Assembly (NCBI RefSeq): GCF_910596095.1
Contig: NC_056553.1
Location: 2,909,791 to 2,973,790 of the forward strand
Direction: 5' to 3'
Source of the DNA: Thunnus maccoyii
Lineage: Eukaryota > Chordata > Actinopteri > Scombriformes > Scombridae
DNA length: 64,000 nt
How positions within the stretch are numbered: the stretch's first letter is position 1; every line of letters begins with the position of its first letter. Shown here in pieces: positions 34,146 through 55,767 of the stretch. The notes under the pieces are model-generated. The model was not told the origin of the DNA. It saw only the letters and a list, made by a program, of their open reading frames with translations, and did not search any database. A program made the translations under genes and the position numbers.

Positions 34146-35719
34146 TCTTTCCAGCTACTAAATGGACAATGTAGTGAAATCTTTTTACAAGCTCAATGAT
34201 TAACTTTGTAACTCCAGATAAGGTTTTTATTTGACACAGCGCCACAGATTGGGTAAATAATGAAGGACCCGCCTACACAAGTTGATATTGTGCTCGAGTG
34301 ATGCAAACTCCAAAACAAATTTACATTTAATGGAGTTATGAAACACCTTTTGGCACAAACTGAATTTGCAGCTTTCAGGCACCCGGCTGCCTTTTCTCCT
34401 CACACACAGAGACATAAAATATTAAGACAAAACCAACTGAAGCCAAATATTCCTCTTTATTTCTGCAGTTGCATTAAAAGTACTCACATGATCCAACAGA
34501 CGGATGCATAAAGTCCCACTTTAAACATGTCTGTATTAATTATGAGAATGTTTTAAAGTAGATTTTAATAATCACCTTCATTAGAAAACTTCCAGATTAT
34601 ATTTCTGACCTGAGATCTATGGGATGACATTAGTGCCATAATCTAAAACATTAAAACTAAGATTTGAAAGGTTGAAAGAAGGTTTAAACTGTTTGTAAAA
34701 CTGAAGAAAAAAAAAGTATTTGAACATTTGAAAATGAGATGAATTGCTTCACTCTTATGTTGCAAATCTGTGTGCTCAGAGTTTTGAAACTTGCTTTGCA
34801 GATCTGCTCTTCCAGCTTTGCATCATGGGATATCTGATGGGTTTCCACAGTAAACCATCAGTTTCATGTTTGCTGGGTGTTTAGTTTATTAGATTTCCAG
34901 GTTGAAGCTGAAAACAAACCGATTTTTGTCTCCTGAAGACAAATTATTATTTATTATTTTATTATTTTCTCAAATAATCTTCATTCTTTACTTTAATGCT
35001 TTTGCTTTTATATTTCATGTTTAATTGTAGTTTTCTTTAATCTAGTTTATGTTTGTGTTGTCTTTTGTAAAAAACTTTTATCATTTTGAACTTTGTAAAA
35101 TCTGGATTCAGTCAAACCATCATGTGTACAAATGAAAGCTGCTCTAATCGCACTTGAACATTTGAAAAGGCCGTAAAATAATTGTTTTCAGAACCACACC
35201 TGTAAATGCTTTTAATGTGAAAATCTCACGTGTGTCTCTGCTGATCTCAATGAGTCACCTGTTTAAATAAAGGATTAAATAAACTACTTAAATTCCAGAT
35301 TTCTTGACATTTCTATATCTTAAAACAAGTTTTATAAAATCCACAAGAACTATAACTGTTTTCTTTATTGCTTCAGCTGTGAGTTATTACCTTAATTAAT
35401 GGTTTTATTTATAAAAATTATAATCAGCCCTGAAGTTAAAATAAAGAATAACGCCTGTTATAGTTTCCCAGAACACAAAGTGAAGTTTAAATTCCTTTTT
35501 TCATCCGACCAACAGATGTTATCATGTAAGACAAAGACATCAGATAAAATCTCGTTTGAATGTTTCACATTTTTGCTTCAATAATTTTCCGTGCATCAAC
35601 TAAACGTTTCAACTGTGTTTCCTGCTGTGACACTGATCTCTTCCTACCGTCGTTATTAACTTTTCATAAACAACAATAAAAACACTCGGAAGCTGCAGAT
35701 TTACCGCAAATCATCAATG
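34146..35719. other. No gene seen
   Basis: AT-rich, no coding signal and no repeat family that I can name. It separates the repeat-rich block from the SSR1 3' end. Confidence 0.4.
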
Positions 35720-35725
35720 TTTATT
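35720..35725 (-). terminator. Candidate SSR1 polyadenylation signal
   Basis: AATAAA on the minus strand, 2.3 kb past the SSR1 stop codon. No splice or coding signal intervenes, and long 3' UTRs are usual for SSR1. Other signals closer to the stop are possible. Confidence 0.3.
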
Positions 35726-37751
35726 TCCTGCACATTTAAAAGCAAATAAAAATTTAAGCTTGTATCAATGAATGACAGCCCCATCATTATAGAAAAACAA
35801 AACAAACTAAACATGAGTTGAGCTCTGTGGACGTCCGAGTGTCAACGAGCCTCAGCTGTGTAGTCAAATCTGAACGTTTCCGCTGTTTTCGTTGGATTTT
35901 TCTGCAGTAAATTTAAAAAGTCCAACGTTCAGCTCGCACACAAACGTCCAAACTCTGCCGAGGAGGAAAAAAATCTCTCACAGAACCACCAGAAGCTTTT
36001 AAATGACACGACTCTGCAGTACGGGGAGCTCGGCAGTGACGCCCCCCCCTAGTGGTGAAATAAACAAATACAGTATACAAACCCTCCCCACCCCCTCAAA
36101 TCTGTCACTCAAATAAATTAGCTTGGTAATTTTTGCTCTCACGTCAGCATCCATCAGCCAGTATTTACACCAGTGCTTCAGCCAGTTCAACATTTTTACA
36201 CATCAAAAAAAAAAAAAGAAAAGAAAAAGAAAAAACACTCAAACTGTGATTATTCTGTAAGTTATTTGTCTGATTCTGAACGAGGCTGCTGGAGGAGAGA
36301 AGCCAGAAGTAAACAACACATTCACAAAGAGTGTCTTCACCAGTTTACTGATCCAGAGACTTTATATTAACGTGAAATAACAAAAAAAATAAATCTGGAG
36401 GCTGTGTCCTCGTGATCCCGAGAGCCCGTCAGTGCTGCGGTTTAAACGTAGGGGGTGTCAGAAGGTCAAAGGGCAGGTTTAATAAGACACCGATGCTCCA
36501 CTCCGCTGACTCTTCTTTTCTTCCTCACTTATTTATTTACTTCCTGTCCACAGGTTTAACCTGATAAATCGTGACGCCTCTTCACTTTTGGAAATATTAA
36601 GTTTCAGGAAGTTAGTCTGAAAAATCGCTCCAATCTTCCAATCTTGAACCATTTTTTTGGCTCAACAACAGACGCTGAATCTGACTTCACGTGTCTCAAA
36701 TGAATGAATGTGAAGGCAGCGTTCGACTCTGAGGAGGTTCATTAAAACGTTGGAGTGAAACAGTGATTATGTGTCTTCACACACGGTTTTTGAACGTTTT
36801 ATTTTACAAACTGGACATCGACTCTGTGATACGTCGGCTTGTTTCTCGAAGCTTCTCGAAAAAAAAAAAAAGGCTTCAAAAACTCCGCGAGAGATCTCGA
36901 CACTGCTACGGCTGAACAGAAGGACGGCACTGAGCCCCTCGCAGACTTTTTGAGGATGAACGTTCGTGTCGGGATGAGACGCTCCGCTTTCAGGGAATCT
37001 TTTTGTGGAGTGAAATGAACCGATGAATGAATGAATGAATGAATGAAGGGCGGGAAAGAAAGCAGCGACGGAGCAGGAGGACGAGATCGAACATAATCAT
37101 AAACATCACAATAAATCCAAAACGCAGTGCAGACAGAATCTAAAAAAAACACAAAACTACAAAAAAAAAAACTGCAGTTGTTACCGTCGTCGTGTAGGAC
37201 TGCAGATAACCATTATTTTCAAGTCTTCTGCAGATTACTCTGTGGATTAATCGATTAATTAAGAATCTACATGTCAGAAAGTTCCAAAAACTCAAGGTGA
37301 CGTCTTTAAGATGCTCGTTTACTGTCACGTCAGAAACAATATCAGGATATCTGGACATCTGAGAGGCTGGAACGATCACATTTATGGCATTTTTCCTTAA
37401 AAAACGGACAAATAATCATCGCAAATTAATTTTCTGTTGCTCAACTAATCGATTAATCCACTTTACGTTGCAGTTCTACACCAGAGTGGGAAGAAACAAA
37501 CAAGAAAAACAAATCAACAAAAGTCTCCCAATGAGAGTATCAGCAGTTATCTTACTAAGGCTTCAACAAACAAACAAACAAACAAACAAACATCATCTCC
37601 AAAGAAAAACCAACAACCTCTGAAGAAAGTCGTGTTTTAAGCCCCTTAAAAACCCAACACGCCTGTTCTGGGATGATCCTTCTCTCCTTCCTGTGACAGC
37701 GTCAGAAAACCATAATCGTTAAACAAAAGGAGGCGTGTGTGTGTGTGTGTT

Positions 37752-37794
<43 letters not shown>

Positions 37795-38001
37795 ATGTGT
37801 GTGTGTGTGTGTGTGTTCAACAGTTTGAAGCTGATAGTAGAGCCAGCCGTCGCTGTGCTTGGCACTGGTTAAAGTTTCTCAGTATGGAGGGCAGAGCGCG
37901 CTCACAGCCCTCCTCTCTCTCTCCCTCTCTCTCTCTCTCTCCCTCTCTCCTACGTAGACGGGCGGCTGAAGATTCGTCGCCGTGGCGTCCGACGCCCCCC
38001 G
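35726..38001 (-). other. Putative SSR1 3' UTR
   Basis: Less repeat-rich than the DNA to its left. It includes (GAAT)n at about 37020-37047, (AAAC)n at about 37567-37594, (GT)n at 37735-37816 and a CT-rich tract at 37912-37950. One ATCGATTAAT-type repeat piece lies at about 37225-37460. Extent inferred only from the polyadenylation signal. Confidence 0.35.
37735..37816. repeat. (GT)n microsatellite, interrupted
   Basis: Three GT blocks separated by TTCAT and TTTAT interruptions. Confidence 0.97.
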
Positions 38002-46958
<8,957 letters not shown>

Positions 46959-47262
46959 TTTGAAGCCGAAATCAGTGCGTTCTCATTCAGTGTCAGTCAG
47001 CCAGGCTGTGGTCGCCGCCGAGCTGCTACAATTACTACGACGCTTGCGCAAAACACTTCTTCTACTTCTTCTTTTTGGTTTTTGCTGTGACCACGCCCCG
47101 AACTAATTTCATTGGTCCCAACTGCTTCCTCTTTTTCTTCTTCTCCTTTTTCTTTAGTGGGTTTCGACAGTCGGCCGCCAGAACCGCTTTCATGAGGATA
47201 GATGAAATTCTTTTTTTTTTTGACCAGTTAGGTACTTGTTGATTTTGACAATTTGATTGAAT
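46959..47262. promoter_or_regulatory. Divergent promoter between ssr1 and the MULE-derived gene
   Basis: Only 304 bp separate the two start codons. The stretch has ATTGG at 47111-47115 (CCAAT on the SSR1 strand), a CCACGCCCC GC-box-like site near 47090, CpGs around 47010-47050 and no TATA box. This fits a shared housekeeping-type promoter. Inferred from layout and motifs only. Confidence 0.55.
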
Positions 47263-50200
47263 ATGATGACTTCGTGCCTACACTGCCAGCAGACCGGAAA
47301 GGGAGAGGGAGAAGCAGGGACAGGCGGACGTCCACTTTTGGAGGTCAGGATTTAAGTTTGACGGATATTAGATGAAGTCGTGATGGCTAATGTTAGCTAA
47401 CTGGATGCTAGCTAACTAAAGTTAACGTTACACCATCATTCAGAGGTTTGGAATCGCCTGCCATAAAGGTTTGATTAGGTCAGATGACTGAGAGACTACT
47501 CCTTATTTTTTAAATGTTTTTTCATGATTTTTTTATATTGTAGAAAGTCCTCTTTAAGATATAATAAGATATATAACCAGACTGACAACTGAAAGAACCA
47601 AACAATTAAATAAGAATAAAAGAAATCACCAGTCATTGGTAAAATAAATAATATTTAGAGCCCAGTTGTTATTCTCTGGACTGGAAAACAAATTCAGAGC
47701 TGGAGGGTCTTATGGGGGAAAAATGTTAACAACATTTCTCTCCTGTCATCCAACACTTTGGGCACTAAATGGAAGTTTTAATCATTGAATTATTCTTCGT
47801 TTGGGGCCCAAACTATTTAAAATGTAAATAACACCTTTAGTGTCTGAATTATACTGTTTTTATCTGTGTTAAAATAGCCATTATTGAAGGAAAGGAGAAA
47901 AACATCAATAAAACAGCTGGTTCCAAACTTTTGAAAGGTACTGTATGTCTAAACCGTATCTACAGTCTAACTATAAGGTTACCACTCGTGTAGGAATTAA
48001 TGAAATGCTGTTTTTTCTTTCAGAAACTGTTACCGGGGGGATATGCCCATCTGGTGTGCTCCTATGAGGAGACGGCACAGACTCAGTTCAGGGCTCATAT
48101 CAAACTGAGAATTACGTCACAAGATGAGGTTCATAAATGGCTTGAAGATTTCCAAACCTCCTCCGGGCTGACCTGGAGGAAGTCTAAAACGTATCCAAAC
48201 ACTGGACGTTACAACGCCTACAGGGTGAGTTTCCCTCAACCGAGAAGCCTGAACGTATTCAGTTTATTACAAGTCGACTATTGTTGTAGTTTAACCAGAT
48301 TTATTTACATTTTCTCCATGAATCCGGCCTTCCTGAAACACTGTTGTGTCCATGAAAAGGCTTCAGAGATAAAGTGTATTAAAATGACATGTTGAATTAT
48401 AAATATGACCTGATATTAGTGACCTAAGATGATAAAATTGAGATAATAATTAATAAAAAGTTAACAAGACTTTGGGAACATAGTCCAGCTTTGTAATAGG
48501 TTATGATTTAGGCTTCAATAACACCCAATAAATGCATAAAATAACCTGCTGGAATATGCAGATCCACTGTGAACAATATGTGTGCAGCCAGTTTGTTTAA
48601 ATGTTCATTAATTGTTTATTTGTGTGTCTCAGGTGGACTTACGGTGTCAACACAACACGTTTCCCAGAACTTTTGTGAAAAAGACCAAAAATACGTCATG
48701 TGGTGCCACAATGTATTTGGTCCTGAAAAGACACGTACACAGCCAAAACAGGAAGTCGAGGTAATTAAGATCAGACGTTTATTCATCTCCCGGTAGATTA
48801 TTTTGTCACAGCAGCCATATAAACTACAAAAACTATAATATTCACAAATGCTCAGGATCCTAATAGATAAGAATGTATTCTAAGACGTTATAACTGTCTA
48901 ATTGACATCGCTAGTCTGTCTAAAGATGCTCTTCTTCACACGTGTATTAAATATAGAGTGTGATGTGACCTCAGTTTAACACCTCAACCACCACACTGAC
49001 CTCTAGGACGCTGCCTTCACCACTTTCTCCATTCAGCTGCTTTTATGCTGCTGTGTGAAATATGACACTTGTCACAACTGACCGGTCGAACACATTTAGC
49101 TCTGAATGGTTTCTGCACTGTTGTGACTACTAACGAGTCGTCCTGGTGTCTCGTTAAGATCCGGGGATCCTCACATTAAAGATGGCTACCTACTGAACGT
49201 CAACCTCAGACACGAGCACAACCACCGGCTGTCGTGTGCGGACGCCGTGCGGAAGCGAGACGTCTCGGGCGAGACCATCGCCAAACTGAAGACCCTCTTC
49301 GAGAACGGACACACCCCCTCCTCAGCGCTGGACACCATCAAATACGACCTGCAGGAGCAGGAAGGAGAAAACTACATCAACGCCGCTGCAGACCGCTCCA
49401 TCTGCCCCGACGTTCAGTTCTGTTACAGGTTAGAAACATGTCGAGACACGGTCCAGTGTTTCCCCCCTAGAATCTTTTCAGGCCTGGTGGTACGCACTGA
49501 AAAAACCTCAAAGAGACGAGGCGCGCAGGACGAGGAGAGGATGACTTAAGAAGCTGCATTTATTACATAAGAATAATGTATTTTCTCCAGAGTTTTTGGA
49601 GAAAAACTTAAATATATTTGGTTATATTTGTGTTAGAGCTTTTTCTCTTTAGGTGGCGCCATTAGCTAAACTGCATCCCATACGTTCGTGGTCTTACTCT
49701 GCAGTAAATTTAAAGGCAACGACACAGAGGTCGACTCACGTTTCAGAACGGTGCTGCACAAAGGCTCCTAAACGCAAATGATTATTGATTTCTGAATGAA
49801 TGAATGAATGGATATTTGGCGTTAATTTTGGCATTAAAGAAAAGATATTTTTTGACCCGGTGGCCCACCAGGCCTGTACAACAGTAGTCTATATTACATT
49901 TACTGGATGTACATACAGATTATTATTATTGTTATAACTATTATTATTACTTCTTTCTTTCTTCCTTCCTTGCAGGCTTTACTACAAACTTTTCCAGAGA
50001 GCAGGTCAGTGAAATCGTATCAGAAGTGGGAACTGATTTGAATAATATCCTTAAAGTAGTAAAGCAGCATGACTTTAACTTTAAGAAGACAGACGATAGA
50101 TCTTAAAGTCTCTCCCTCCTTGTAGGCAGTGAAAGTGTTTTGCCAGACGCAGGTGACGGCACTAACGTGAACTCCAGTCCTGAACAAGGTAAAATCACTT

Positions 50201-50757
50201 TTAATCCCACTGATGCAGGTATCACAGCTGGTTTGGTCTGTTCATTCCAGCGAGGCAAAGTAAAAAATATGATTAATACAGACTTGATGTGCCAGTATCT
50301 TCTACTGACTGTGTCATATTTATTGGTGTTTTGTGTTTTGCTTACAGACACATCTGTAGAACATCTGGAGGAGATGATCCAGCAGTTCTGCAAGAGTCTC
50401 ACAGACAAACTAAAAGAAGATCCTCAAACCTTCACGGCGCCGATCTGTACCTTTCTGGGAACCTACAACAAAATGAACAACAGCTCTCTCACCACGGCGC
50501 TGCACTGTTTCGGGAAAGCGCCGCAGCTGAAATCAAAAACTCTGCAGTCGTCGAAAACGTTGGGCGTACAGCCGACGGCGATCGCCAGGAGGAAGGCGGC
50601 GCTGGGAGGAAGACGAGCGGCGATACCCGGCCGACCTCTGAAGTGCTCGAGGAAGGAGCAGCATCCGTACTCCAAAAAACAGCAGAGCAGCACAACCGAA
50701 CCTCAGACTGTATCAAACTGCGTAGAAGAGAACACACCTGTCAGCGGCGATCACTAG
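47263..50757 (+). CDS. MULE/SWIM-transposase-derived protein: WRKY-GCM1/FAR1-type zinc finger, no catalytic domain
   Basis: Seven plus-strand exons: 47263-47343, 48024-48224, 48633-48760, 49159-49428, 49976-50004, 50126-50188 and 50348-50757. All have GT/AG borders and phases agree; 1182 nt, 393 residues. The N-terminal half (about 28-236) resembles the DNA-binding domain of FAR1/MULE transposase-like proteins: GGYAHLVCSYEETAQTQF, then RCQHN (C99), SCGATMYL (C117) and NLRHEHNHRLSC (H157, H159) as likely zinc ligands, then DVQFCYRLYYKLFQRA. The C-terminal part has LTTALHCFGKAP, VQPTAIARRKAALGGRR and GRPLK, the tail motif I know from SWIM-containing fish relatives. The DDE transposase core and SWIM finger that normally lie between are absent, and introns of 547 and 121 bp leave no room for them. 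This suggests a domesticated DNA-binding protein. The first exon (MMTSCLHCQQTGKGEGEAG) rests on phase match and a GTCAGG donor only; its weak start context leaves it less certain. Confidence 0.75.
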
Positions 50758-50923
50758 TGCAGCTGCAGTGCTCTTCATCTTCATCCTCATCCTCCCCATC
50801 GTTTCCACAGGACGGACACTCAGTGATGTTACATGTCGTCTCATCCGCAGCTCGTGTTTGTTATTCATCATCTTTTAGAACCGGTTTAGTTTTTATAGCA
50901 TTTTGTTCTGTGGTCATCACAGT

Positions 50924-51080
50924 CAGTGGTTCTCAAAGTAGGGTTTGGGGACCCTCAGGGGTCCTTGAGGTGGTTCCAGGGGGTCTCCAGCAAAAAGAGG
51001 ATTCATTTATTTTCACTATGATTCCTTCCATAAGTAACACAAAGACAGAATTGGGTTTCATACACTTTGTGTAATTAAAC
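50924..51080. repeat. hAT-like fragment in the 3' UTR
   Basis: CAGTGGTTCTCAAAGTAGGG is the typical terminus of a non-autonomous fish hAT family, followed by GACCCTCAGGGGTCCTTGAG. Only one end seen. Lies in the transcript's 3' UTR. Confidence 0.6.
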
Positions 51081-51216
51081 ATCTAAAATCTGATCAGACG
51101 AGGATCCTTCACCACTGAACGACATTTAATTCACAGGATGGAAACTCAGAAACACCAGGAGACTTATTCTGAGATAATGTGACCGTGTTTTCCCATTTTC
51201 ACTCAAAATGTTTGTC

Positions 51217-51222
51217 AATAAA
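51217..51222 (+). terminator. Polyadenylation signal of the MULE-derived gene
   Basis: AATAAA 460 bp past the stop codon, followed by a T-rich and GT-containing stretch. Confidence 0.6.
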
Positions 51223-51499
51223 CATTGTTTACTGTAAAAATGGTGTTCTGCTGCTGTACTAGTATTATTATGCCTAATGTAGTAATAATAATAATTATAA
51301 TAACGGTGATGATGCAGTTTATTTATTTACCCCTTTATTTAACCCCTGAAGAAGAAGAAGAAGAAGTTTGGGCGACCAATGAAATTAGTTTGGGGCGTCG
51401 TCAAGGCAAATCATTCCATCGCCATCCTAGGAAACAAAATCTCACCTCCCTGAATAGTATCTGCTTTGTTGTTGTCCTCAGTTCTCATTTGATAGACGC

Positions 51500-51782
51500 C
51501 ATCTTATCTTCTGTGTACTTGTACTTTACTTGAGTATTTCCATGTGATGCTACTTTCTACATTTCAGAGGGAAATATTGTACTTTCTACTCCACTACATT
51601 TATTTGACAGCTTTAGTTACTTTTCAGATGAAGATTTGACACAATGGATAATATAACAAGCTTTTAAAATACAACACATTGTTAAAGATGAAACCAGTGG
51701 TTTCCAACCTTTTTGTCTTTTGACGTCTTACAAAAAGCAGTGTGTAGTCGGGGTCACATTTCACATGTCTATGAGTTGTTAA
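51500..51782. repeat. Outer part of the copy-2 dispersed element
   Basis: ACTTGAGTATTTCCATGTGA, then TTTCAGAGGGAAATATTGTA, then CTACTCCACTACATTTATTT: the usual outer part of the same teleost repeat family. It continues into 51783-52408. Missing from copy 1. Confidence 0.6.
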
Positions 51783-52408
51783 CAGCTCCACCAAATAGTG
51801 ATTTTTCCCTCTAAACTTCTCACATGCTTTCATTTCAATAAATGTTCAAATGATCCAATATTTCAGCAAAAATCAAAGATTAGAGAAAAAGTCCAAAAAC
51901 TGAAAACAGATTTGTGTATCAGAACTTTGTTTTTTCTTCTTTCCTCTCCCATTAATCATCTCACCACCCCTCAGATTTATCTGCTGACCCTTTGGAGGGG
52001 CCCGACCCCTAGGTTGGGAACCACTGGACTAAACTAGCTAACTGTATATAAAGTAGTGTAAACTAGCTCCACCTCCAGCAGCTACAACAGTAACATGCTG
52101 CTCTAACACTGATGCTTCACTATTAATAATCTAATGATGTCATATATAATAATATATCAGTCAGAGGGACCAAACCACTACTTTTACTGCAATACTTTAA
52201 CTACATCAAGCTCATAATACTTATGTACTTTTACTGCAATACTTTAACTACATCAAGCTCATAATACTTATGTACTTTTACTGCAATACTTTAACTACAT
52301 CAAGCTCATAATACTTATGTACTTTTACTGCAATACTTTAACTACATCAAGCTCATAATACTTATGTACTTTTACTGCAATACTTTAACTACATCAAGCT
52401 CATAATAC
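51783..52408 (+). mobile_element. Inverted near-identical dispersed element, copy 2 (partner 21806-22431)
   Basis: 626 bp, the reverse complement of 21806-22431, with the same length and only one difference noticed. It contains the GGGCCCGACCCCTAGGTTGG segment and five copies of the 47-bp unit (the last cut short). Confidence 0.9.
52181..52408. repeat. 47-bp minisatellite, five units (last one partial)
   Basis: The unit begins CTTTTACTGCAATACTTTAA at 52181, 52228, 52275, 52322 and 52369. The reverse complement of the array at 21794. Confidence 0.95.
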
Positions 52409-53688
52409 AATATATCTATTAATTATTATTCTAACAGCATTAATTTCTTGTGTAAATCATGAGAAATTATTCAATGAAAGGTCATCATTAAAAAATAAAC
52501 CATTTAACACCATTTGGCTGGACGTCAACAGCAGGGTCGACCTCTGACTGACTGACTGAGTGATGAAGTTACACCATTGGTCGACTGAATGCCGCCACTT
52601 CCTGTATCTGTTTCTAATTCAAAGCTCCAGCTGTTCATACACGGTTCAGCTGTATTTACGAGGTTTTGACCAAGTCTTGTTTAATAAATGACGCACTGAT
52701 ACACTCAGTTAATTCTGTGTCTGGTTTACAGTTATGGGTTTGGTGTATTTTCACTGAAAGTCATGGTGAGCTAAAAGATAATATTAAGTTTATAAAACAT
52801 TGTAAGCAATAAGTGCTAGTGTGTTGAATTCTTATTGATGATGTATTTGTAATCTTATAAATCACATAGAATCAAGATATGGGTACAGAAGTGTGGTAAA
52901 AGACTGTTAATTTAATCGAGTGTGTTTGTATTACATGTCACTTTACTCGGGTTTGCATTCAAGTCTTCACCTTTTTTAAAAATACACTCTGGAGAAGATC
53001 AAGAAATAAAGGTGTAAAGTGGCCAGAATAAGGCCAGGAGACAACTCGGCAATAATGGTGTAAAAGGATCCCCAATAGTTATATATATATATAAAAAAGG
53101 GACATAACTAGATAGAACTGAATATGCCAGTACATATCCAGTTCAGCTCAAAACCTATCTTGAAGAGTTTTGACCAACAACAAGTGATGAAGATAAATTA
53201 TAACGGTGTAATTGGCCAAAGATGAAGAGGATGGACAACAGGTGTGACCTACAGGTATAAAACCTTCACCCTGAAGGCCAGAACCCTCAGAGCGACCCGG
53301 TACATCTTGTACGCACTGTTTGCTCTCCTTTATTGCTGGCGTTAAAGAACACTTTGCTGCTCGGACCTCTGACTCCTGACTTTTTATCATCTAAGAGCAG
53401 GTTTTGGATCTTGTGTTTTTCCAGCTGCATGACATGGAGTTACTGGAGTATCTTCATATTAAACTACTTTTTATACTGTAGTATTATAACTTTTACACAA
53501 GTAAAGGATGTGAGTACTTCTTCCATCAGACTTAATTCATTCATAATGTTCACTGACTCTAAGTTTTTTAGTTTTTCATTATTAGAATTTAATCAGTGAA
53601 GGAAGTTTTTCGTGGTCTTAAAGAATAAAAAGTGAGTCTCAGATTGTGAATGAGAGAAACAAAAACTGCTGTTGACAAATCATTTTGT
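52409..53688. other. Intergenic, no gene seen
   Basis: AT-rich DNA with a TATATATATATA run at about 53079-53092. Nothing recognised. Confidence 0.4.
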
Positions 53689-53694
53689 TTTATT
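53689..53694 (-). terminator. Candidate NEBL polyadenylation signal
   Basis: AATAAA on the minus strand, 2.07 kb past the NEBL stop codon. It implies a 3' UTR that contains the foldback element at 54553-54925. Not proven. Confidence 0.3.
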
Positions 53695-54552
53695 TCTCCC
53701 ACATGTAACACACTGCAATTATTATATGGCAAAAAAAATAAAACAACATAAACTGAGATATAATTTGAAATAAAATGTAAATAATCTGTAGTGACAAACA
53801 AACTAAACAAACTTTAAAACGGTGACATTAGAAGCCCAAAAGAAAAATAAAAAGATTTATAAAACGACAGCGAAGCGCCTCCAGAATCAACACAGTTAAC
53901 ATATGAATGAATATTCAGTAAATTATATTCTATTGCATCTAGTTTTTTTGTTTTTTTATATGAAATCAAACAGAGAAAATACAAAAAAAACGTTCTCCGG
54001 CTAAGATGACAAATCATGAGCTGAGTGAAGTTTTTTTATTCAGTACATGAATGAAGCAACCGACACAGCAAGACAACAAACCCTTAAAAACACGACTTAC
54101 TGGATACATACAGGTGAAACATTTCTTCCCAAAACATAGACGGAGCCGCTGTATCAAAATAGACCCGACGTACTCACACAGTCTGTTCAGATTTCAGTGC
54201 ACGTTACTGTGTGTGTGGAGGACGTGAAAACTTTTATTTATAATTAGAAATAAAAATAAAATTAAAAAAAAAAAAAGAAATCATGTGATACGAGAAACAG
54301 AAAGACACAGTGTTAGTTTATACGTTTCTCCTCCGTCTCTCTGTAGATTATATCAGAAGTCAAAAACTAAACTACACTCACCTGAACATGAATTAAAACT
54401 CAGGATAAATTATTAAAGTTGGAAATATCTCGTAATTAATCACCATCCGCTTCTTTAAATCCTCTTCCTCCTGCTTTTGGATCCTAAAAAACCCAAAATC
54501 CTCCTTCTAATTATCTCTAATGTTTCCTCTTCTCTGTTTTCAAACTCATCTC

Positions 54553-54925
54553 TTAAAGGACGAGTTCACAGTTTTTCAAATGTGTCTTAAAGTTTATCTG
54601 AAGCTAATATGAAGCTTCAGCGTCCAAATGAGTCAAATCAAGTAGATATCTTTCAACGTTACAGTCTTTTTAGTGCCAAAGTCCCTCTTTTTGTTACTAT
54701 ACTTCCACCTGCAGCTCAACAGGGAAACACTGTCCGAGGAAACACAAAGAGACTGTAAATGTGTCAGATATCCACTTGATATGACTAACTCAGACTGCTG
54801 AAGCTGAATATAAGCTTCACATCAAGGAGAAAGAACATTTAATATCCAGTATGAACAGGAGGACTATATGGACACCTGACTGATGGTTTAACACACACTG
54901 GAAATATTGTGAACTCGTCCTTTAA
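54553..54925. mobile_element. Foldback MITE, TTAAAGGACGAGTTCACA family
   Basis: Starts TTAAAGGACGAGTTCACAGT and ends with its complement TGTGAACTCGTCCTTTAA. The interior matches 33730-33960 closely (for example GCTTCAGCGTCCAAATGAGT and CACAAAGAGACTGTAAATGT). It is a long near-palindrome without coding capacity, in the putative NEBL 3' UTR. Confidence 0.8.
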
Positions 54926-55723
54926 AGACAGAAACCAGACGAACATGTTTTCTTTCTTATTTTCCTCCTCAGCTTCTTTCTTTTTCTCCTCATAAGTTTC
55001 AACTGCTTTTATCTGACATTTTTCAGATTGTCAACAAATCTCACATCAGTCTCTGAATACTGACTGAGGTTCTTTTTATCTTTTAGTTTGTTGACAATAA
55101 GAAAAAAACATATAAAAGACGTGTTCTAGACTGGTTGATGAACGTCTCGTTTATCTCCTGGTTATAATACTGAAGGATCAGTTCCTCCTCTCCTCCTCCC
55201 TGCAGATGTTTCTCGTCTCTCGTTCGTTCTGTCTTCATGCATCTTTTCCCTCCGCTGGATGTAAAATGTGACGTATCGACAGCATGCTAGATTTATCTCT
55301 TCTTCTATCCTCTCATCCTCTACCTGACTTCACCAGTCTGTGATGTTCGGTGCATTCCAGCAGCTGTTCTGTGACGACTGAGATCATTAAAGTGGGAAAA
55401 CGGGCAGAAATAATGAATATAATTCATCTTCAATCACATCTAGTGTTTCCTCCTTTAATTAGACCGAACCCTGAACCCTCTATTTCCTGCTCCTGTGGAT
55501 ATAGAAACTGCTCTGAGTATGATTGTTGCAATAACTTGGCACCAAAACTTGATATTTACTGTTAAAGTTTTGAATCACTGGAGCAGCTGGAAATGTTGGT
55601 CAGTTTCCACAGGAAGAAGAAACACCAAAAAAAAAACACACCAAAAGACACCGGAAATGCAAAGTACATCACTGACCGCTGATTTTATAACAGTGAAGGT
55701 GGATTTTCTCTCTTTTATATTTC

Positions 55724-55725
<2 letters not shown>

Positions 55726-55762
<37 letters not shown>
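55726..55762. repeat. (CT)n tract abutting the NEBL stop codon
   Basis: On the NEBL strand the stop TAA is followed within three bases by AGGAGAGAGAGAG. About 18 units, at the very start of the 3' UTR. Confidence 0.95.

Positions 55763-55765
<3 letters not shown>

Positions 55766-55767
<2 letters not shown>

Noticed and set aside
50140-50347. Continuous open frame from 50140 through the intron to 50757
   Set aside because: The GTAAAA donor at 50189 and the TTGCTTACAG acceptor at 50347 keep phase 1 and match family sequence on both sides. The intron just lacks stops in that frame.
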